Shown: one piece after another, positions 55,965 to 64,000 of the stretch | Numbering within the stretch: position 1 is the first letter of the stretch | How the letters are laid out: each line of letters opens with the position of its first letter | Source of the DNA: Nocardioides anomalus | GTDB lineage: Bacteria > Actinomycetota > Actinomycetes > Propionibacteriales > Nocardioidaceae | DNA: 64,000 nucleotides | Reading direction: 5' to 3' | Assembly: GCF_011046535.1 (NCBI RefSeq) | Contig: NZ_CP049257.1 | Coordinates: 2,170,001-2,234,000, forward strand | Made by a program: the position numbers and the translations under genes | The notes under the pieces: generated by a model | Told to the model about the DNA's origin: nothing | Seen by the model: only the letters and a program-made list of their open reading frames with translations | Databases searched by the model: none

Positions 55965-56428
55965 CGCGCGACCTTGAGCCTGGCCGTCGCGGGGGCGCCG
56001 GCGACGGCACGGCTCAGGACGGTGCTGCTCTCGACCAGGATGAGCCGGCGCTGCGCGTCGACGGCCACGTCCCTCGGCGAGGACAGGTCTCTCGCGACCA
56101 GCCGGAGCCGCGGCGCGGAGTTTCCCGGCGGCGTGGCCGCCCCGAACACCAGCACGACCGGCGGCGCGGCGTCGTCGGCGACGGACAGCTCGCCCAGCGG
56201 ATCGCGTCGCTAGCGGCGCGACGTCGCCGGTCGCGCCCGCCGCGAGCGCCCGGATCGACGAGGTGGCGGCGTCCTGCCCGTCGGCCACCCAGACTCGATG
56301 ACGACTTGGCGGTTGCCAGGGGACGTCGCAGCGAGGGGCAGGACCAGGCAGAGGACGAGAGCAGCCGCTCCGCGCAGGATGGCCCGGCGCACCGGGGCAG
56401 CACGAGGAGCAAGAGCGCCCTTTACCAT
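55965..56428 (-). pseudogene. Decayed secreted beta-propeller (NHL-like) protein gene
   Basis: Three pieces in two frames read as one protein on the minus strand. From ATG 56428: a signal-peptide-like start ([20 protein letters not shown]) to [10 protein letters not shown]. Shifted by one base: [20 protein letters not shown] and ATGDVAP. Shifted back: DPLGELSVADDAAPPVVLVF, LSSPRDVAVDAQRRLILVES and APATARLKVAR. The repeat pattern SPRDVAVDAxxRL and GATGDVAP is that of NHL-like propellers. The end runs into the divergent aldolase gene with no proper stop. It is decayed or badly sequenced. Confidence 0.6.
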
Positions 56429-56435
56429 CGCTCGC

Positions 56436-57173
56436 ATGTCTCACCGCCTCCTCGCCGTGCTCGCCCTCGTCGCCGGCCTGGCCCTCGCGGGCTGCGGCGA
56501 CGACGCCGACAGCGGGGGCACGGCGACCGACGACGCCCCGACCAGCGCGTCGGCGGACGCCTCGGGTGGGGGCGGGACGCCGCAGGGCGACGCGGCCCCG
56601 GCCGACGTCACCTGCGAGTACCCGACCGACGACCAGCTGCCGGTGGCCAAGGAGGTCGACCCGCCGCCGAGCACGCCGAGCGTCGGGGGCAGCGTGCCGG
56701 CCACGCTGCAGACCACCCTGGGCGACCTGAAGATCACCCTGGACGCGGCCGACGCGCCGTGCACGGTCAACTCGTTCGTGTCGCTGGCGCAGCAGGGCTA
56801 CTTCGACGACTCGCCGTGCCACCGGCTCACCACGCTGGCCGAGGGCGGGATCGCGGTCCTGCAGTGCGGCGACCCGACGGGCACCGGGACGGGCGGGCCG
56901 GGCTACACCTACGCCGACGAGACCCGGGGCGACGAGCAGTACGGCCCGGGCGTGCTGGCCATGGCCAACCGCGGCCCGGACACCAACGGCTCGCAGTTCT
57001 TCATCGTCTACGACGACTCGCCGCTGCCGCCGGACTACACGGTCTTCGGGACCGTGGACCCCGCCTCGCTGAAGCCGATCGAGGACCTGGCCGCCCAGGG
57101 CACGGTGCCCGGCGAGGGCGGCATGACCGCGCCCGCGGAGAAGGTCACCATCAACGCGGTGAGCTTCGGCTGA
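56436..57173 (+). CDS. Cyclophilin-type peptidyl-prolyl isomerase, lipoprotein
   Basis: A 245-residue lipoprotein: signal peptide ending in the lipobox LAGC at residues 17-20, a disordered Ser/Thr/Gly linker to about residue 60, then a cyclophilin domain ([49 protein letters not shown]). It would help folding of exported proteins at the outer face of the membrane. The usual active-site Arg-Phe-His region is altered ([12 protein letters not shown]), with Arg kept. ATG 56436 divergent from the decayed propeller gene. Confidence 0.9.
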   Translation: MSHRLLAVLALVAGLALAGCGDDADSGGTATDDAPTSASADASGGGGTPQGDAAPADVTCEYPTDDQLPVAKEVDPPPSTPSVGGSVPATLQTTLGDLKITLDAADAPCTVNSFVSLAQQGYFDDSPCHRLTTLAEGGIAVLQCGDPTGTGTGGPGYTYADETRGDEQYGPGVLAMANRGPDTNGSQFFIVYDDSPLPPDYTVFGTVDPASLKPIEDLAAQGTVPGEGGMTAPAEKVTINAVSFG

Positions 57174-57182
57174 GCCGGGGCG

Positions 57183-58058
57183 CTACAGCGGGAACGCCAC
57201 CCCGCTGAGCCGCTCGGACTCCGCCCACAGCGCCCGGCCGAGCTCGGGGTCGAGCGCGCGTTGGCTGCGGCCGGCGCCGGTGGGCCAGCCGGTCATCTCG
57301 CGCAGCCGGTGCGGGCCGACGTAGGTGTTGCCGGGGACGTCCATGGTCGCGGCGTACAGCGTCGGCAGCGCGCCCTGCCACGGCGCCATGCCGACCAGCC
57401 GGTGGCCGAACGAGCCGACCGCCGTCTTGACCCGGTTGCCGGTGTGGCCGGTGATGCCGGTGGCGGTCGAGCCGGGGTGGGCGCCGGTGGCGCGCAGCGT
57501 CGAGCCGGCGGCGGTGAGGCGACGCTGCAGCTCGGCGAGGAAGAGCAGGTTGGCCAGCTTGGAGTCGGCGTACGCCGCGTAGGGGCGGTAGCGGCGGCGC
57601 CGCCAGCCGAGGTCCCCGACGTCGAGCTCGCCGTGCCGGTGCGACGGCGAGCCGACCACGACCACGCGGTCGGTGAGCCGCGGGAGGAGCAGGTTGGTGA
57701 GCGCGAAGTGGCCGAGGTGGTTGGTGGCCAGGTGCAGCTCGACGCCGTCGGGCGACGTGCCGTAGGGCAGGGCCAGCACGCCGGCGTTGTTGACGAGAAC
57801 GTCCACGGCGTCGACGGTCTCGGCGAAGGCCCGGACCGAGGCCAGGTCGGCCACGTCCAGCAGCCCGACCGACACCTCGCCGCTCATCCGCGCCGCGGCG
57901 GCCCGGCCGCGCTCGAGGCTGCGGACGGCGAGCACGACGTGAGCACCCCGAGCGGCGAGCGCCTTGGCCGTCTCGAGCCCGATGCCGCCGCTGGCCCCGG
58001 TCACCACGAACCGGCGGCCGTCCTGGCGCGGCACCTCGCGCCAGGGCCGGGTGCTCAC
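57183..58058 (-). CDS. Short-chain dehydrogenase/reductase
   Basis: A 291-residue SDR with cofactor loop VTGASGGIGLETAKALAARG, NNAGVL, and the Tyr-x-x-x-Lys pair in YAAYADSKLANLLFL. The C-terminal extension (GPHRLREMTGWP) is typical of the retinol dehydrogenase/WWOX-like group. The catalytic Ser is likely in VVVVGSPSHRHG. Substrate unknown. GTG 58058; it follows the OsmC gene on the same strand after 6 bases, forming a pair. Confidence 0.9.
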   Translation of the reverse strand: MSTRPWREVPRQDGRRFVVTGASGGIGLETAKALAARGAHVVLAVRSLERGRAAAARMSGEVSVGLLDVADLASVRAFAETVDAVDVLVNNAGVLALPYGTSPDGVELHLATNHLGHFALTNLLLPRLTDRVVVVGSPSHRHGELDVGDLGWRRRRYRPYAAYADSKLANLLFLAELQRRLTAAGSTLRATGAHPGSTATGITGHTGNRVKTAVGSFGHRLVGMAPWQGALPTLYAATMDVPGNTYVGPHRLREMTGWPTGAGRSQRALDPELGRALWAESERLSGVAFPL

Positions 58059-58064
58059 CGGCGG

Positions 58065-58571
58065 CTACCCGTCCGAGGGTGGGGTGTCGACACCGGCGGG
58101 GTCGGCGCCCGGGCTCTCGACGGGTCGGGGCTCGACGTGGCCGGCGACGTACTGCACCGGGTCGCCGAGGGTCACGGTGCGCCCGACCGTGCAGAGCCGG
58201 TCCTGGATCTGCTGCAGCGTGCGCGGCAGGACCTCGCGGGCGGCGTCGCCGGCCTCGCCGGCGGGGAAGGTCACGTCGAAGGTGACCGTGAGCTGGACCA
58301 GGTGGTTGCCGCCCTCGTCGCGGACCTTGTGGCCCTCGGCGCGCGCGGCGAAGGTCTCGAAGGGCGCGCGCTTGCCGGCGATGTGGTCCAGGTCGGCGGC
58401 GCCGCAGCCGACCAGCGCGGCCAGCAGCAGCTCGACCGGGGTGAAGTCGGGGTCCTCTCCCGGCCCGATGGAGACGCCGCCGCCGCGGTGGTTGGTCGCC
58501 TTCCAGCGGTGCTCGCCGATCTGGTGGAGGTCGACGCTGCGGTAGGTCTCGGGTCCGGTCTGGGCTGGCAT
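58065..58571 (-). CDS. OsmC-family peroxide reductase-like protein
   Basis: A 168-residue OsmC/Ohr-fold protein with both redox cysteines: ELLLAALVGCGAADLDHIAG and IQDRLCTVGRTVTLG. Such proteins reduce organic peroxides; in actinobacteria the electron donor is uncertain. The C-terminal tail is Pro/Gly-rich. ATG 58571. It is followed closely by the SDR gene. Confidence 0.88.
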   Translation of the reverse strand: MPAQTGPETYRSVDLHQIGEHRWKATNHRGGGVSIGPGEDPDFTPVELLLAALVGCGAADLDHIAGKRAPFETFAARAEGHKVRDEGGNHLVQLTVTFDVTFPAGEAGDAAREVLPRTLQQIQDRLCTVGRTVTLGDPVQYVAGHVEPRPVESPGADPAGVDTPPSDG

Positions 58572-58598
58572 GGCGTCAGCCTGCCAGAGCAGGAGACA

Positions 58599-58632
58599 CG
58601 ACGGACCCCGAGCCGAGGCTCGAGGTCCGTCG
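58599..58632 (-). terminator. Long hairpin terminator
   Basis: Arms at 58599-58613 and 58618-58632 pair over 15 bases with one mismatch and a 4-base loop. It lies between the end of the small gene (58709) and the OsmC start on the minus strand, so it should separate the two transcripts. Confidence 0.72.
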
Positions 58633-58634
58633 CT

Positions 58635-58656
58635 GGGTGGACAGCGGGGTCCACCC
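58635..58656 (-). terminator. Second hairpin next to the long terminator
   Basis: GGGTGGAC (58635-58642) and GTCCACCC (58649-58656) form a perfect 8-base stem with a 6-base loop, two bases from the longer hairpin. The tandem pair probably forms one efficient terminator for the small gene upstream. Confidence 0.55.
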
Positions 58657-58708
58657 GACCGCCGGACCACTCGGGGGGTGTGGCCGCGACGGGGCTGGGG
58701 GCAGGCCG

Positions 58709-58849
58709 TCAGGCCTTTCGGTCCTCCAGGGCACGGCGCAGGCGCCGCTCCTGTCGGGTGAGCCCGGTCCGGCGCGACGAGACCGCGTGCGGACCCCGGT
58801 CGGAACGCCCCTCGTCGATGAGACGGGCGATGTACAGCTGCGCGGACAT
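58709..58849 (-). CDS. Small basic protein
   Basis: A 46-residue protein (start MSAQLYIARLIDEGRSDRG, basic C-terminus TRQERRLRRALEDRK). Gene status is supported by an AAGGAG ribosome binding site upstream of ATG 58849 and by the tandem hairpins after its stop. No family known to me. Divergent from pepN with 180 bases between; that gap holds no other feature I can name. Confidence 0.6.
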   Translation of the reverse strand: MSAQLYIARLIDEGRSDRGPHAVSSRRTGLTRQERRLRRALEDRKA

Positions 58850-59029
58850 GGTGGAGCTCTCCTTCTGCGCGCCCTTCAGACGGCGCGGGGACCGGGTGGT
58901 GAATGTAAGTGGTGTGTCGCCCGATCGACCCTTACAAGGTACCCGGCGCGCGGGACCGCTCCCAAACCCGCGTCGCGGTGATCTCCGCCACCCCTCGGCG
59001 GCCGTCGCAGCGGTGTCTAGGCTGGCCGG

Positions 59030-61486
59030 GTGCCGAGTCCGTACGCGTCCCTGCAGCACACCGAGGCGCTGGCCCGCCGCGCCCTCCTGGACCTCCGCTC
59101 GTACGACGTGGCGCTGGACCTCGCCTCGGACGAGGAGACGTTCGGGTCGGTGACCACGATCCGGTTCGCCTCGGGTGCGGGCGAGACGTTCCTGGACGTC
59201 AAGCCGGTGCGGCTGCACTCGGTCCGGCTCGACGGACGCGACCTCGACGTCGACCGGCTGGAGCGCGGCCGGCTCCCGCTGACGCTGGACGCGGGCGAGC
59301 ACGAGCTGGTCGTCACCGCGACGATGCCGTTCCGCAACGACGGCGAGGGTCTGCACCGCGCGGTCGACCCGGCCGACGACCGGCACTACGTCTACGGCAT
59401 GTGCTTCATGGACGCCGCGCCCACGGTGTTCGCGTGCTTCGACCAGCCCGACCTCAAGGCGCCGTACACCCTGCACGTGCGCGCACCGCAGGACTGGGTG
59501 GTGATCGGCAACGCCGCCGGCGAGCAGGCCGAGCCCGGGGTCTGGGAGCTGGAGCAGAGCCGGCCGCTGTCGACGTACTTCGTCACCCTGGTGGCGGGGC
59601 CGTACCACGTGCTCACCGACGAGCACGACGGCATCCCCCTCGGGCTGAGCGCGCGCGCGAGCATCGCCGCGGACCTCGACAAGGACGCCGACGAGCTGTT
59701 CACCTTGACCCGGCAGAGCTTCGACGAGCTGCACCGGCTGTTCGGGATCCGCTACCCGTTCGGCCAGTACCACCAGGCCTTCGTCCCGGAGTTCAACGCC
59801 GGCGCCATGGAGAACCCGGGCTGCGTGACCTTCCGCGACCCGCTCGTGTTCACCAGCCGGGTCACCCGAAGCGCCCGGATCAACCGCGCGACGACGGTGG
59901 CGCACGAGATGGCGCACCAGTGGTTCGGCAACCTGGTCACCCCCGCGTGGTGGGACGACCTGTGGCTCAACGAGTCGTTCGCGGAGTACATGGGCAACCG
60001 GGTCACCGCCGACGTCACGCAGTACGCCGACGCGTGGGTGGACAGCTCCTACGCGCGGCGGCAGTGGGGGCTGGTGGCCGACCAGGGTCCCTCGACGCAC
60101 CCGGTCGCCGGGAACGGCGCCGTGGACGCGAGCGCGGCGCTGCAGGACTTCGACGGCATCTCCTACGCCAAGGGCTCGGCCATCCTGCGCCAAGTCAACG
60201 CGACCCTCGGCGACGACGTCTTCTTCCGCGGGGTGGTCGACCACTTCGAGCGGCACCGCTTCGGCAACGCCACCATGCACGACCTGATCGCCAGCTGGGA
60301 GCGCGCCGGGGCCGGTGACCTGACGGCGTTCACCGACAACTGGCTGCGCACCGCCGGACCCGACCGGATCGAGCTCGACCGCGCCGCCGGGGTCGTGCGC
60401 CGCACGCCGCCGGCCGAGCACCCGGCCGACCGGCCGCACCGGTTCCGGGCCGCGGTCGCCTCGGCCGACGGCTCGTGGCGCGACGTCGACCTCTCGGTGG
60501 ACGCACCGTCGACCCCGCTCGACGTCGACGGGCCCGTGCTGCTGGACCCGTACCTCGAGACGTGGGCGCTCACGCTGCCGGACGCCGAGACCCTCTCGGC
60601 GCTGCCGTCGCTGCTGCCCGGGGTGACCGACCCGCAGCTGCGGGCCGGGGTGTGGAGCGGGGTCCGCAGTGCGCTGCACACCGCCTCCGCCGACCCCGCC
60701 GTGGTCCTCGACCTGGTCGCGGCCAGCCTGCCGGTGGAGGACACCGAGGACACCCGGCGGCGGACCATGGCCTGGGTCTACGGCTGGGTGCTGCCGCTGC
60801 AGGCCGACCCCGCGGCCGCCACCGCACGCCTGCACGAGGCGGCGCTGTCGCGCCTCGCCTCCTCCGCGCCGGAGTCGGAGGAGCAGCTGGCCGCCTTCCG
60901 TGCAGCCATCGCCACCGCCTCCTCCCCCACGGCGCTCGAGACCTGGCTGTCCGGTCGCGACCTGCCCGACGGCGTAGGCCTCGACGTGGACGTGCGCTGG
61001 CGGGTCCTGGTCCGGCTGGCCACGCTCGGTGCGGTCACCCTGGCCGGCCTGGACGAGCAGCTCGCCGCCGAGCCGACCGCGGCCGCCCGGGTCGAGCACG
61101 CGCGGGCGCACGCCTCGCTGCCCAGCGCGGAGGCCAAGGCGTGGGCGTGGACGGCGTTCAGCGGCGAGCTCAAGCTGCCCAACTACGAGCTCGAGGCCGT
61201 CGGCCTCGGCTTCTGGCGCGGCGGGCAGGAGGAGCTCACCGGGCCGTACGTCGAGCGGTACTTCGCCGAGCTCCCCGGCACCGTCGAGGTCCGCAGCGGC
61301 TGGGTCCTGGCCGACGCCGCCGAGCACTTCTTCCCGCGGACCGCGCTCAGCCCCGACGTGCTCGCGCGTGCCGAGGCGCTGGCCGCCGATCCCGACCTCG
61401 ACCTCTCGCTGCGCCGGCGGCTGGCCGACCAGGCCGACGTGCTGGCCCGCAAGCTGGCCGTCCTCGCGGCGTACCCCCGCTCGTGA
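59030..61486 (+). CDS. pepN: Aminopeptidase N
   Basis: An 818-residue M1-family zinc aminopeptidase. Substrate-recognition motif GAMEN at 258-262, zinc-binding HEMAH at 292-296 with the third ligand Glu315 (LWLNESFAEY), and the catalytic Tyr downstream. The C-terminal ERAP1-like helical domain (about 480-818) is complete. It removes N-terminal residues from peptides in the cytosol. GTG 59030; its stop overlaps the fdhD start (GTGA), an odd but tight pairing. Confidence 0.95.
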   Translation: MPSPYASLQHTEALARRALLDLRSYDVALDLASDEETFGSVTTIRFASGAGETFLDVKPVRLHSVRLDGRDLDVDRLERGRLPLTLDAGEHELVVTATMPFRNDGEGLHRAVDPADDRHYVYGMCFMDAAPTVFACFDQPDLKAPYTLHVRAPQDWVVIGNAAGEQAEPGVWELEQSRPLSTYFVTLVAGPYHVLTDEHDGIPLGLSARASIAADLDKDADELFTLTRQSFDELHRLFGIRYPFGQYHQAFVPEFNAGAMENPGCVTFRDPLVFTSRVTRSARINRATTVAHEMAHQWFGNLVTPAWWDDLWLNESFAEYMGNRVTADVTQYADAWVDSSYARRQWGLVADQGPSTHPVAGNGAVDASAALQDFDGISYAKGSAILRQVNATLGDDVFFRGVVDHFERHRFGNATMHDLIASWERAGAGDLTAFTDNWLRTAGPDRIELDRAAGVVRRTPPAEHPADRPHRFRAAVASADGSWRDVDLSVDAPSTPLDVDGPVLLDPYLETWALTLPDAETLSALPSLLPGVTDPQLRAGVWSGVRSALHTASADPAVVLDLVAASLPVEDTEDTRRRTMAWVYGWVLPLQADPAAATARLHEAALSRLASSAPESEEQLAAFRAAIATASSPTALETWLSGRDLPDGVGLDVDVRWRVLVRLATLGAVTLAGLDEQLAAEPTAAARVEHARAHASLPSAEAKAWAWTAFSGELKLPNYELEAVGLGFWRGGQEELTGPYVERYFAELPGTVEVRSGWVLADAAEHFFPRTALSPDVLARAEALAADPDLDLSLRRRLADQADVLARKLAVLAAYPRS

Positions 61487-62298
61487 AGGCGCGTCGCCCC
61501 GGTCCGACCGTCCGGGCCCGGGTCCACGAGCTCGGCGCCGAGGGCGAGCGCCGCCACGAGGACCGGCTGGCGACCGAGGAGCCGCTGGAGATCCGGTTGG
61601 CCTGGCCCGGCGCCCACGCACGCCGGGTGTGGGTGACCATGCGGACCCCCGGCCACGACTTCGAGCTGGCCGCCGGCTGGCTGCTGCACGAGGGGCTGCT
61701 CGCCGCACCCCCGCACACCATCGCCTACTGCACCGACGTCGACCTCGCCCCGGAGCAGGAGTTCAACGTCGTCACCGTGACCCTCGACCGGCCGCCCACC
61801 CGCGACCCCGGCCACCGCCACGCCGGCTCGGGGTCGTCGGCCTGCGGGGTGTGCGGCAAGGACACCATCTCGGAGGCGCTGGCCGCGCCGTCTGCGGCTC
61901 GCTGGACCGGCGGCTTGCCGTCGGCCGACGTCGTCCGCGGCCTGCCGGACGCGCTGCGCGCCTCCCAGAAGGTCTTCGACCTCACCGGCGGCGTCCACGC
62001 CGCCGGTCTGGCCACCGCCGACGGCGAGCTCCTCGTCGTCCGCGAGGACGTCGGCCGCCACAACGCCGTCGACAAGGTCACCGGCGCCCGGGTGGTCGCC
62101 GGCGCCTCGCCCGCCGGTGCCGCGCTCGTGGTCAGCGGCCGGGCCGGCTTCGAGCTCGTCCAGAAGGCGGTGGCCGCCGGCTCGGGGGCACTCGTCTCCG
62201 TCGGGGCGCCCACCAGCCTCGCGGTGTCGCTGGCCGAGGAGGCCGGGCTCGCGCTGTACGGCTTCACCTCGCCGCGGCGCACGGTCCGCTACGCCTGA
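61483..62298 (+). CDS. fdhD: Formate dehydrogenase accessory sulfurtransferase FdhD
   Basis: A 271-residue protein with the sulfur-relay cysteines Cys121 and Cys124 (SACGVCGKDTI), the family start TEEPLEIRLAW and the nucleotide-like end REDVGRHNAVDKVTGA. FdhD moves sulfur to the molybdenum cofactor of formate dehydrogenase. No formate dehydrogenase is encoded in the window, so the target lies elsewhere. GTG start overlaps the pepN stop. Confidence 0.93.
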   Translation: MKARRPGPTVRARVHELGAEGERRHEDRLATEEPLEIRLAWPGAHARRVWVTMRTPGHDFELAAGWLLHEGLLAAPPHTIAYCTDVDLAPEQEFNVVTVTLDRPPTRDPGHRHAGSGSSACGVCGKDTISEALAAPSAARWTGGLPSADVVRGLPDALRASQKVFDLTGGVHAAGLATADGELLVVREDVGRHNAVDKVTGARVVAGASPAGAALVVSGRAGFELVQKAVAAGSGALVSVGAPTSLAVSLAEEAGLALYGFTSPRRTVRYA

Positions 62299-62304
62299 GG
62301 CGGG

Positions 62305-63426
62305 TCAGCTCTCGTACGTCGCGCCGAGCACCCGGACCAGGTCGTTCTTCCCGGGCGCGAAGCCGTCCGGCAGCGGCGTCGTCGTGCACTGCGCCGTCGC
62401 GGCCTCGCAGGTCTCGAGGCCGCCCTTGGTGATGCTGAAGAGCGTGCCGTCCGTCGTCCAGCCGGAGTCCCACGCCTGGCCCGGGAAGGACACGTGCGTG
62501 CCGTCGGCCACGGAGTAGACGTCGAACCCGGACGGCGCGTCCTGGTCGACCACCTTGGCCCAGCGGCCGTCGGGCGACAGCGTCAGGTACGCGAACCGCG
62601 GTCCCTGGACCGACAGCAGCACCTCGCCGGTCTGCGCGTCGCGCACGGTGTGCGTCCGGCCCTGGGCACCGACCACGCGGCCGCCGGTGACGGCGGGCGC
62701 GCCGGACTCGGTGAGCACGGTGCTGGTGGTCGTGGTGCCGGTGCGCCAGTCGACGATCTGCGTCGGGCCGTCGGTGCCGACGTACACGTCGTCGCCCGAG
62801 AGCGCGACGGGCGGCGCCTCCCAGCCGCCCCAGGTGAAGTCGCCGGGCACGTCGACGCGCGCGGCCTCCTCGCCGGAGCGCACGTCGACGACGACCGCCT
62901 CGATCTGGCCCTGCTCCACGTCGGCGAAGGCCAGGTAGGGCTCGGCCGGGTCGGTCGAGGGCACGACCTCGCCGAGCGTGAGCCCGAGGTCGCGCACCGT
63001 GCCGTCCTCGGTCACGAGGCTGAAGTGGAACGGGGCGCCGCCGTCGGAGTCGCCGTTGCGGTTGGTGCGGACCAGGAGGCCGGCCGAGGTGGGGTACAGC
63101 GCCTGGACCGTCTCCGGCAGCCGGGCCGAGACCGCCCCGCCCCGCAGCCACACGGTGTCGCCCAGCGCGAAGGCCGCGCCCACGTCGTCGTCCGGCGGCG
63201 CGGACGCCACGGGCGGGCCCGGTCGCTGCGCCGGGTCGCCGCCGAGGGTGGCCGCCCCCACGCCGATCGCGGCGACGGCCAGCACCGCGCCGCCGGCCGC
63301 GAGCCGGCCCGTCGTGCGCCGGCGGCGGGCCGCGCGACCGGCGACCAGGACGTCGGACGCGGGCGGGGGCGGCACGGGCACGTGGTCGGCCTCGGCGTGG
63401 AGCAGGGCCGCGAGTCGTTCAGTCAC
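62305..63426 (-). CDS. Membrane-anchored beta-propeller-like protein paired with a sigma factor
   Basis: A 373-residue protein. A short cytosolic N-terminus (MTERLAALLHAEADHVPVPP) with a basic patch, one membrane segment (LAAGGAVLAVAAIGVGAATL, about 45-65), then a beta-rich outside domain with blade-like repeats (LVTEDGTVRDLGL, DVYVGTDGPTQIVDW, YLTLSPDGRWAKVVDQ) and two Cys (ETCEAATAQC). Such proteins follow SigE-family sigma genes in actinomycetes and may control them. AGGAG 6 bases upstream supports GTG 63426, which overlaps the sigma stop. Confidence 0.82.
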   Translation of the reverse strand: MTERLAALLHAEADHVPVPPPPASDVLVAGRAARRRRTTGRLAAGGAVLAVAAIGVGAATLGGDPAQRPGPPVASAPPDDDVGAAFALGDTVWLRGGAVSARLPETVQALYPTSAGLLVRTNRNGDSDGGAPFHFSLVTEDGTVRDLGLTLGEVVPSTDPAEPYLAFADVEQGQIEAVVVDVRSGEEAARVDVPGDFTWGGWEAPPVALSGDDVYVGTDGPTQIVDWRTGTTTTSTVLTESGAPAVTGGRVVGAQGRTHTVRDAQTGEVLLSVQGPRFAYLTLSPDGRWAKVVDQDAPSGFDVYSVADGTHVSFPGQAWDSGWTTDGTLFSITKGGLETCEAATAQCTTTPLPDGFAPGKNDLVRVLGATYES

Positions 63427-63937
63427 CAGCAACTCCTGAGGTCATCGGGACGATCGCGTCGCCGAGCAGGCGGCGCAGGGTGTCGAGGGCCTTGGCGGTC
63501 TGGCTCTTGACCGTGCCCTCGGTGACCGACAGCGCCCGGGCGGTCTCGGCCACGGAGTGGTCGTCGTAGTAGCGCAGCACCACCACGGCCCGTTGCCGCG
63601 GCGGGAGCTGGGCCAGGGCGTCGAGCACCGTCGGGCGCAGGGCGTGGTCGGACTCCACCCGGCCCTCGGGCAGCACGGACGTCGGCAGCTCGTTGCGCCA
63701 CGACCGCCGCCGGAACCAGGACGCCGCGGTGTTCACCATGGTCGTGCGGGCGAACCCCGGGGCGGCCTGCACGTCGCGCACGCTCGACCACGCGGCGTAC
63801 GTCTTGGCCAGTGCGGTCTGCACGAGGTCCTCGGCCAGCGCGGCGTCACCGACGAGGAGGTACGCCGTGCGGTAGAGCCCCGGCCACGCCGCGTGCACGA
63901 ACTGCGTGAAGTCCTCGTCCGAGGGCGATCGGGCCAT
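63419..63937 (-). CDS. SigE-family ECF sigma factor
   Basis: A 172-residue group 4 sigma factor. Region 2 is FTQFVHAAWPGLYRTAYLLV and GDAALAEDLVQTALAKTY; region 4 is LPPRQRAVVVLRYYDDHSVA with the helix-turn-helix ETARALSVTEGTVKSQTAKA. The pattern is that of the actinobacterial SigE-family (SigE-fam) proteins. It directs polymerase to an unknown regulon, probably under control of the membrane protein encoded next. ATG 63937 is chosen; GTG 63943 and TTG 63946 are alternatives. The final 63 bases of the window have no gene. Confidence 0.9.
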   Translation of the reverse strand: MARSPSDEDFTQFVHAAWPGLYRTAYLLVGDAALAEDLVQTALAKTYAAWSSVRDVQAAPGFARTTMVNTAASWFRRRSWRNELPTSVLPEGRVESDHALRPTVLDALAQLPPRQRAVVVLRYYDDHSVAETARALSVTEGTVKSQTAKALDTLRRLLGDAIVPMTSGVAGD

Positions 63938-64000
63938 GTCCACCAAGATGCGCCGTCCCCTGGATCGGTTGCCTCGCTCAGTCGGCCAGATGGCCGTTCT

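Overview
The window reads as a chromosomal segment of a high-GC Gram-positive bacterium, most likely an actinomycete of the Nocardioidaceae (Nocardioides-like). The evidence is the very GC-rich coding sequence with many GTG starts and 4-bp start/stop overlaps, and actinobacterial marker genes: PafC, HelY, RbpA, Lnt followed by Ppm1, an F420-type LLM oxidoreductase and SigE-family sigma factors. No CRISPR array, tRNA, rRNA, insertion sequence or prophage was seen. The window is a dense mosaic of core and metabolic genes.

Region 1 (1-13.4 kb): the end of pafC, tatA, tatC, a small unknown gene, an EAL-DICT protein on the minus strand, a frame-broken diacylglycerol kinase gene, helY, a five-gene urease operon on the minus strand (ureAB-ureC-ureF-ureG-ureD, no ureE), an NAD(P)-binding protein, a 5'-3' exonuclease and a frame-broken Lrp/AsnC regulator. 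Region 2 (13.4-19.8 kb): a remnant of a secreted-type protein, a VOC protein, and a divergent lysine catabolic locus (kamA opposite kdd-kamD-kamE-kal). This locus would take lysine through beta-lysine and 3,5-diaminohexanoate; the cleavage enzyme Kce is not in the window. A near-perfect inverted repeat lies between the divergent genes. Region 3 (20-28.7 kb): lnt-ppm1-fxsA for lipoprotein acylation and mannosylation, convergent with rbpA; then an Atg22/UMF1-type transporter with a glycerophosphodiester phosphodiesterase, a zinc-ribbon protein, an unknown protein, and a MurA paralogue fused to an XRE helix-turn-helix with a palindrome just upstream of its start.

Region 4 (28.8-46.4 kb): a PhoD-type phosphatase, a small Cys-rich protein, a retropepsin-like protein, a DMT exporter divergent from a MarR regulator across a doubled operator, a large membrane-anchored glycosidase-like protein with seven C-terminal membrane segments, AraC and VOC proteins, a UvrA paralogue, an LCP ligase, a DHFR-like reductase, an MFS exporter, an SRPBCC-VOC fusion and an unknown 456-residue protein. 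It ends with a GDT1/UPF0016 manganese-type transporter preceded by a yybP-ykoY riboswitch and a hairpin that hides its ribosome binding site. Region 5 (46.6-64 kb): a DJ-1/PfpI protein, a truncated YdeI-like gene, a MarR regulator divergent from an ABC exporter across a perfect palindrome, assorted oxidoreductases and small proteins, an aldo/keto reductase next to a D-threonine-aldolase-like enzyme, a decayed beta-propeller gene, a lipoprotein cyclophilin, SDR and OsmC proteins, pepN, fdhD, and a sigma factor with its partner membrane protein.

Two conserved genes (dgk and lrp) are each broken by a single base in a run of C, and two further loci look like multiply frameshifted remnants. This may be real decay, but uncorrected indels in the assembly are an equally good explanation and should be excluded first. 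The best candidates for new biology are the lysine locus and its operator, the full manganese riboswitch switch, the XRE-MurA autoregulation candidate, and the glycosidase-7TM protein.
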